From assembly GCA_964355525.1 (NCBI GenBank), contig CAYHDY010000014.1, forward strand, positions 1 to 23,559: 23,559 nt of DNA, given 5' to 3'. The notes beneath the pieces are model-generated. The model saw only the letters and a program-made list of their open reading frames with translations. It did no database searches and was not told where the DNA came from. Source of the DNA: XYB2-FULL-45-11 sp964355525 (GTDB lineage Bacteria; Patescibacteriota; Patescibacteriia; UBA9934; GWF2-40-263). The translations under genes and the position numbers were made by a program. Below, in pieces: positions 22,985-23,559 of the stretch (position 1 is the stretch's first letter; every line of letters starts with the position of its first letter).

Positions 22985-23559
22985 ATGCCTCAAATAAAAA
23001 TCGCTCATGTCGTCTGCACCTATCCTCCGTATCATGGCGGGATGGGTCGTGTTGCGTTTGAGTACACGGAGCGATTGCGCGCACGAGGATACAATGTGCA
23101 CGTGTTTACTTCGCGAGAGGACAGACCCCTCCCTACCTCCCCTTGTAAAGGGGAGGAGAACGAAGTGGATCCGGATTACGTGCATCGTGTGCCGGCGATT
23201 TTGTCGGTTGGAAATGCGAGTGTGTTGCCGTCACTATTTCAACGTTTGTCCGGATTCGATCTTGTACATTTGCATTACCCGTTTTACGGCGGCGCCGAAC
23301 CCGTGATTGTTCGCAAAGCACTCAAGCCGAATCAAGGACTCGTCATGACGTATCACATGGACGCGATCGCTGGCGGAATTCGCGGTGCAATTTTCGAAGC
23401 ACATAAACGTTTGATGTTTCCGTGGATTGCAAATCGTGCGGATCGCATTTTGGTGAGCTCGCGAGAATACGCGGACACGTCCGCACTGAAAGATATTCCA
23501 GGAATCATGGATCGCGTGGAAATTCATCCGTTCGGCGTTGATCTCGAAAAATTTCATCC
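22985..23559 (+). CDS. Glycosyltransferase family 4, N-terminal part (partial)
   Basis: The frame opens with ATG at 22985, 8 nt after the previous stop, and runs off the window after 191 codons. The GT-B acceptor domain is visible: IKIAHVVCTYPPYHGGMGRV (~4-23) with the glycine-rich loop, then FDLVHLHYPFYGGAEP, MTYHMDAIAGG and ADRILVSSREYA. It ends at HPFGVDLEKF, the usual hinge before the donor domain, which is not in the window. Residues ~49-61 (DRPLPTSPCKGEE) come from a palindromic DNA insertion, in frame, in a surface loop after strand 2. It would add a sugar to the glycan assembled with the GT2 and SDR products. Donor and acceptor are unknown. Confidence 0.88.
   Translation, partial: MPQIKIAHVVCTYPPYHGGMGRVAFEYTERLRARGYNVHVFTSREDRPLPTSPCKGEENEVDPDYVHRVPAILSVGNASVLPSLFQRLSGFDLVHLHYPFYGGAEPVIVRKALKPNQGLVMTYHMDAIAGGIRGAIFEAHKRLMFPWIANRADRILVSSREYADTSALKDIPGIMDRVEIHPFGVDLEKFH
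23123..23159. repeat. Palindromic element inserted in frame in the terminal GT4 gene
   Basis: CCTCCCCTT (23136-23144) pairs with AAGGGGAGG (23148-23156) around GTA, preceded by agacccctcccta. It resembles a dispersed purine-rich palindrome found in environmental bacterial genomes. Confidence 0.75.

Noticed and set aside
1..23559. CRISPR array, tRNA, rRNA, prophage or IS element
   Set aside because: No regularly spaced repeats, cloverleaf sequences, rRNA segments, integrase or transposase were seen on either strand by reading. A tRNA/CRISPR scan would settle it.

Overview
The window looks like a chromosomal segment of an uncultivated Patescibacteria (CPR) bacterium, possibly Uhrbacteria/Magasanikbacteria-like. 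I infer this from gene content: a DUF5667 anti-sigma-like protein beside an ECF-type sigma factor, a large Ig-repeat S-layer-type protein, secreted FG-GAP and BNR-repeat proteins, a small CPR-type helix-turn-helix protein, few Shine-Dalgarno sequences, and several families of short palindromic repeats. No marker gene is present, so the exact lineage is open.

Left part, 1-9660: a partial coiled-coil gene on the + strand ends at 183. It converges on a minus-strand block through a bidirectional terminator. The minus-strand genes, in transcription order from the right, are a small HTH protein, a SAM methyltransferase, a secreted GHL15-like protein with FG-GAP repeats, a membrane-anchored protein with DUF11/CARDB-like domains, a GT4 glycosyltransferase with its own consensus promoter, and a 976-residue cytoplasmic protein of unknown function.

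Divergent hub, 9660-9816: two sigma70-type promoters face away from each other. A perfect 12-bp palindrome sits between the -35 and -10 boxes on the sigma-factor side.

Right part, 9816-23559, all + strand: sigma factor, DUF5667 membrane protein, S-layer-type protein, secreted BNR/YCF48-like protein, two secreted subtilases, then a sugar block (UXS-like SDR, GT2, DUF2304 membrane protein, GT4 cut by the window end). This reads as a cell-surface locus: a regulator pair, the main coat protein, accessory surface enzymes and glycan assembly.

Two modules tie the secreted proteins together. A ~110-residue module (YxDFSxVK ... YRPGxxxVK ... DDISDVFxxNY) occurs just after the signal peptide of the S-layer protein and at the C-termini of the BNR protein and the second subtilase. 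A second module, FG-GAP repeats of the 'AYDxxFRGG...GDxNGDG' type, is shared by the GHL15-like protein and the first subtilase. Several start codons lie 8-10 nt after a -10-like box, suggesting leaderless transcripts. A possible ECF promoter (GAAC-N16-GTC) precedes the S-layer gene and could be read by the adjacent sigma factor. Palindromic elements have entered three reading frames without breaking them.
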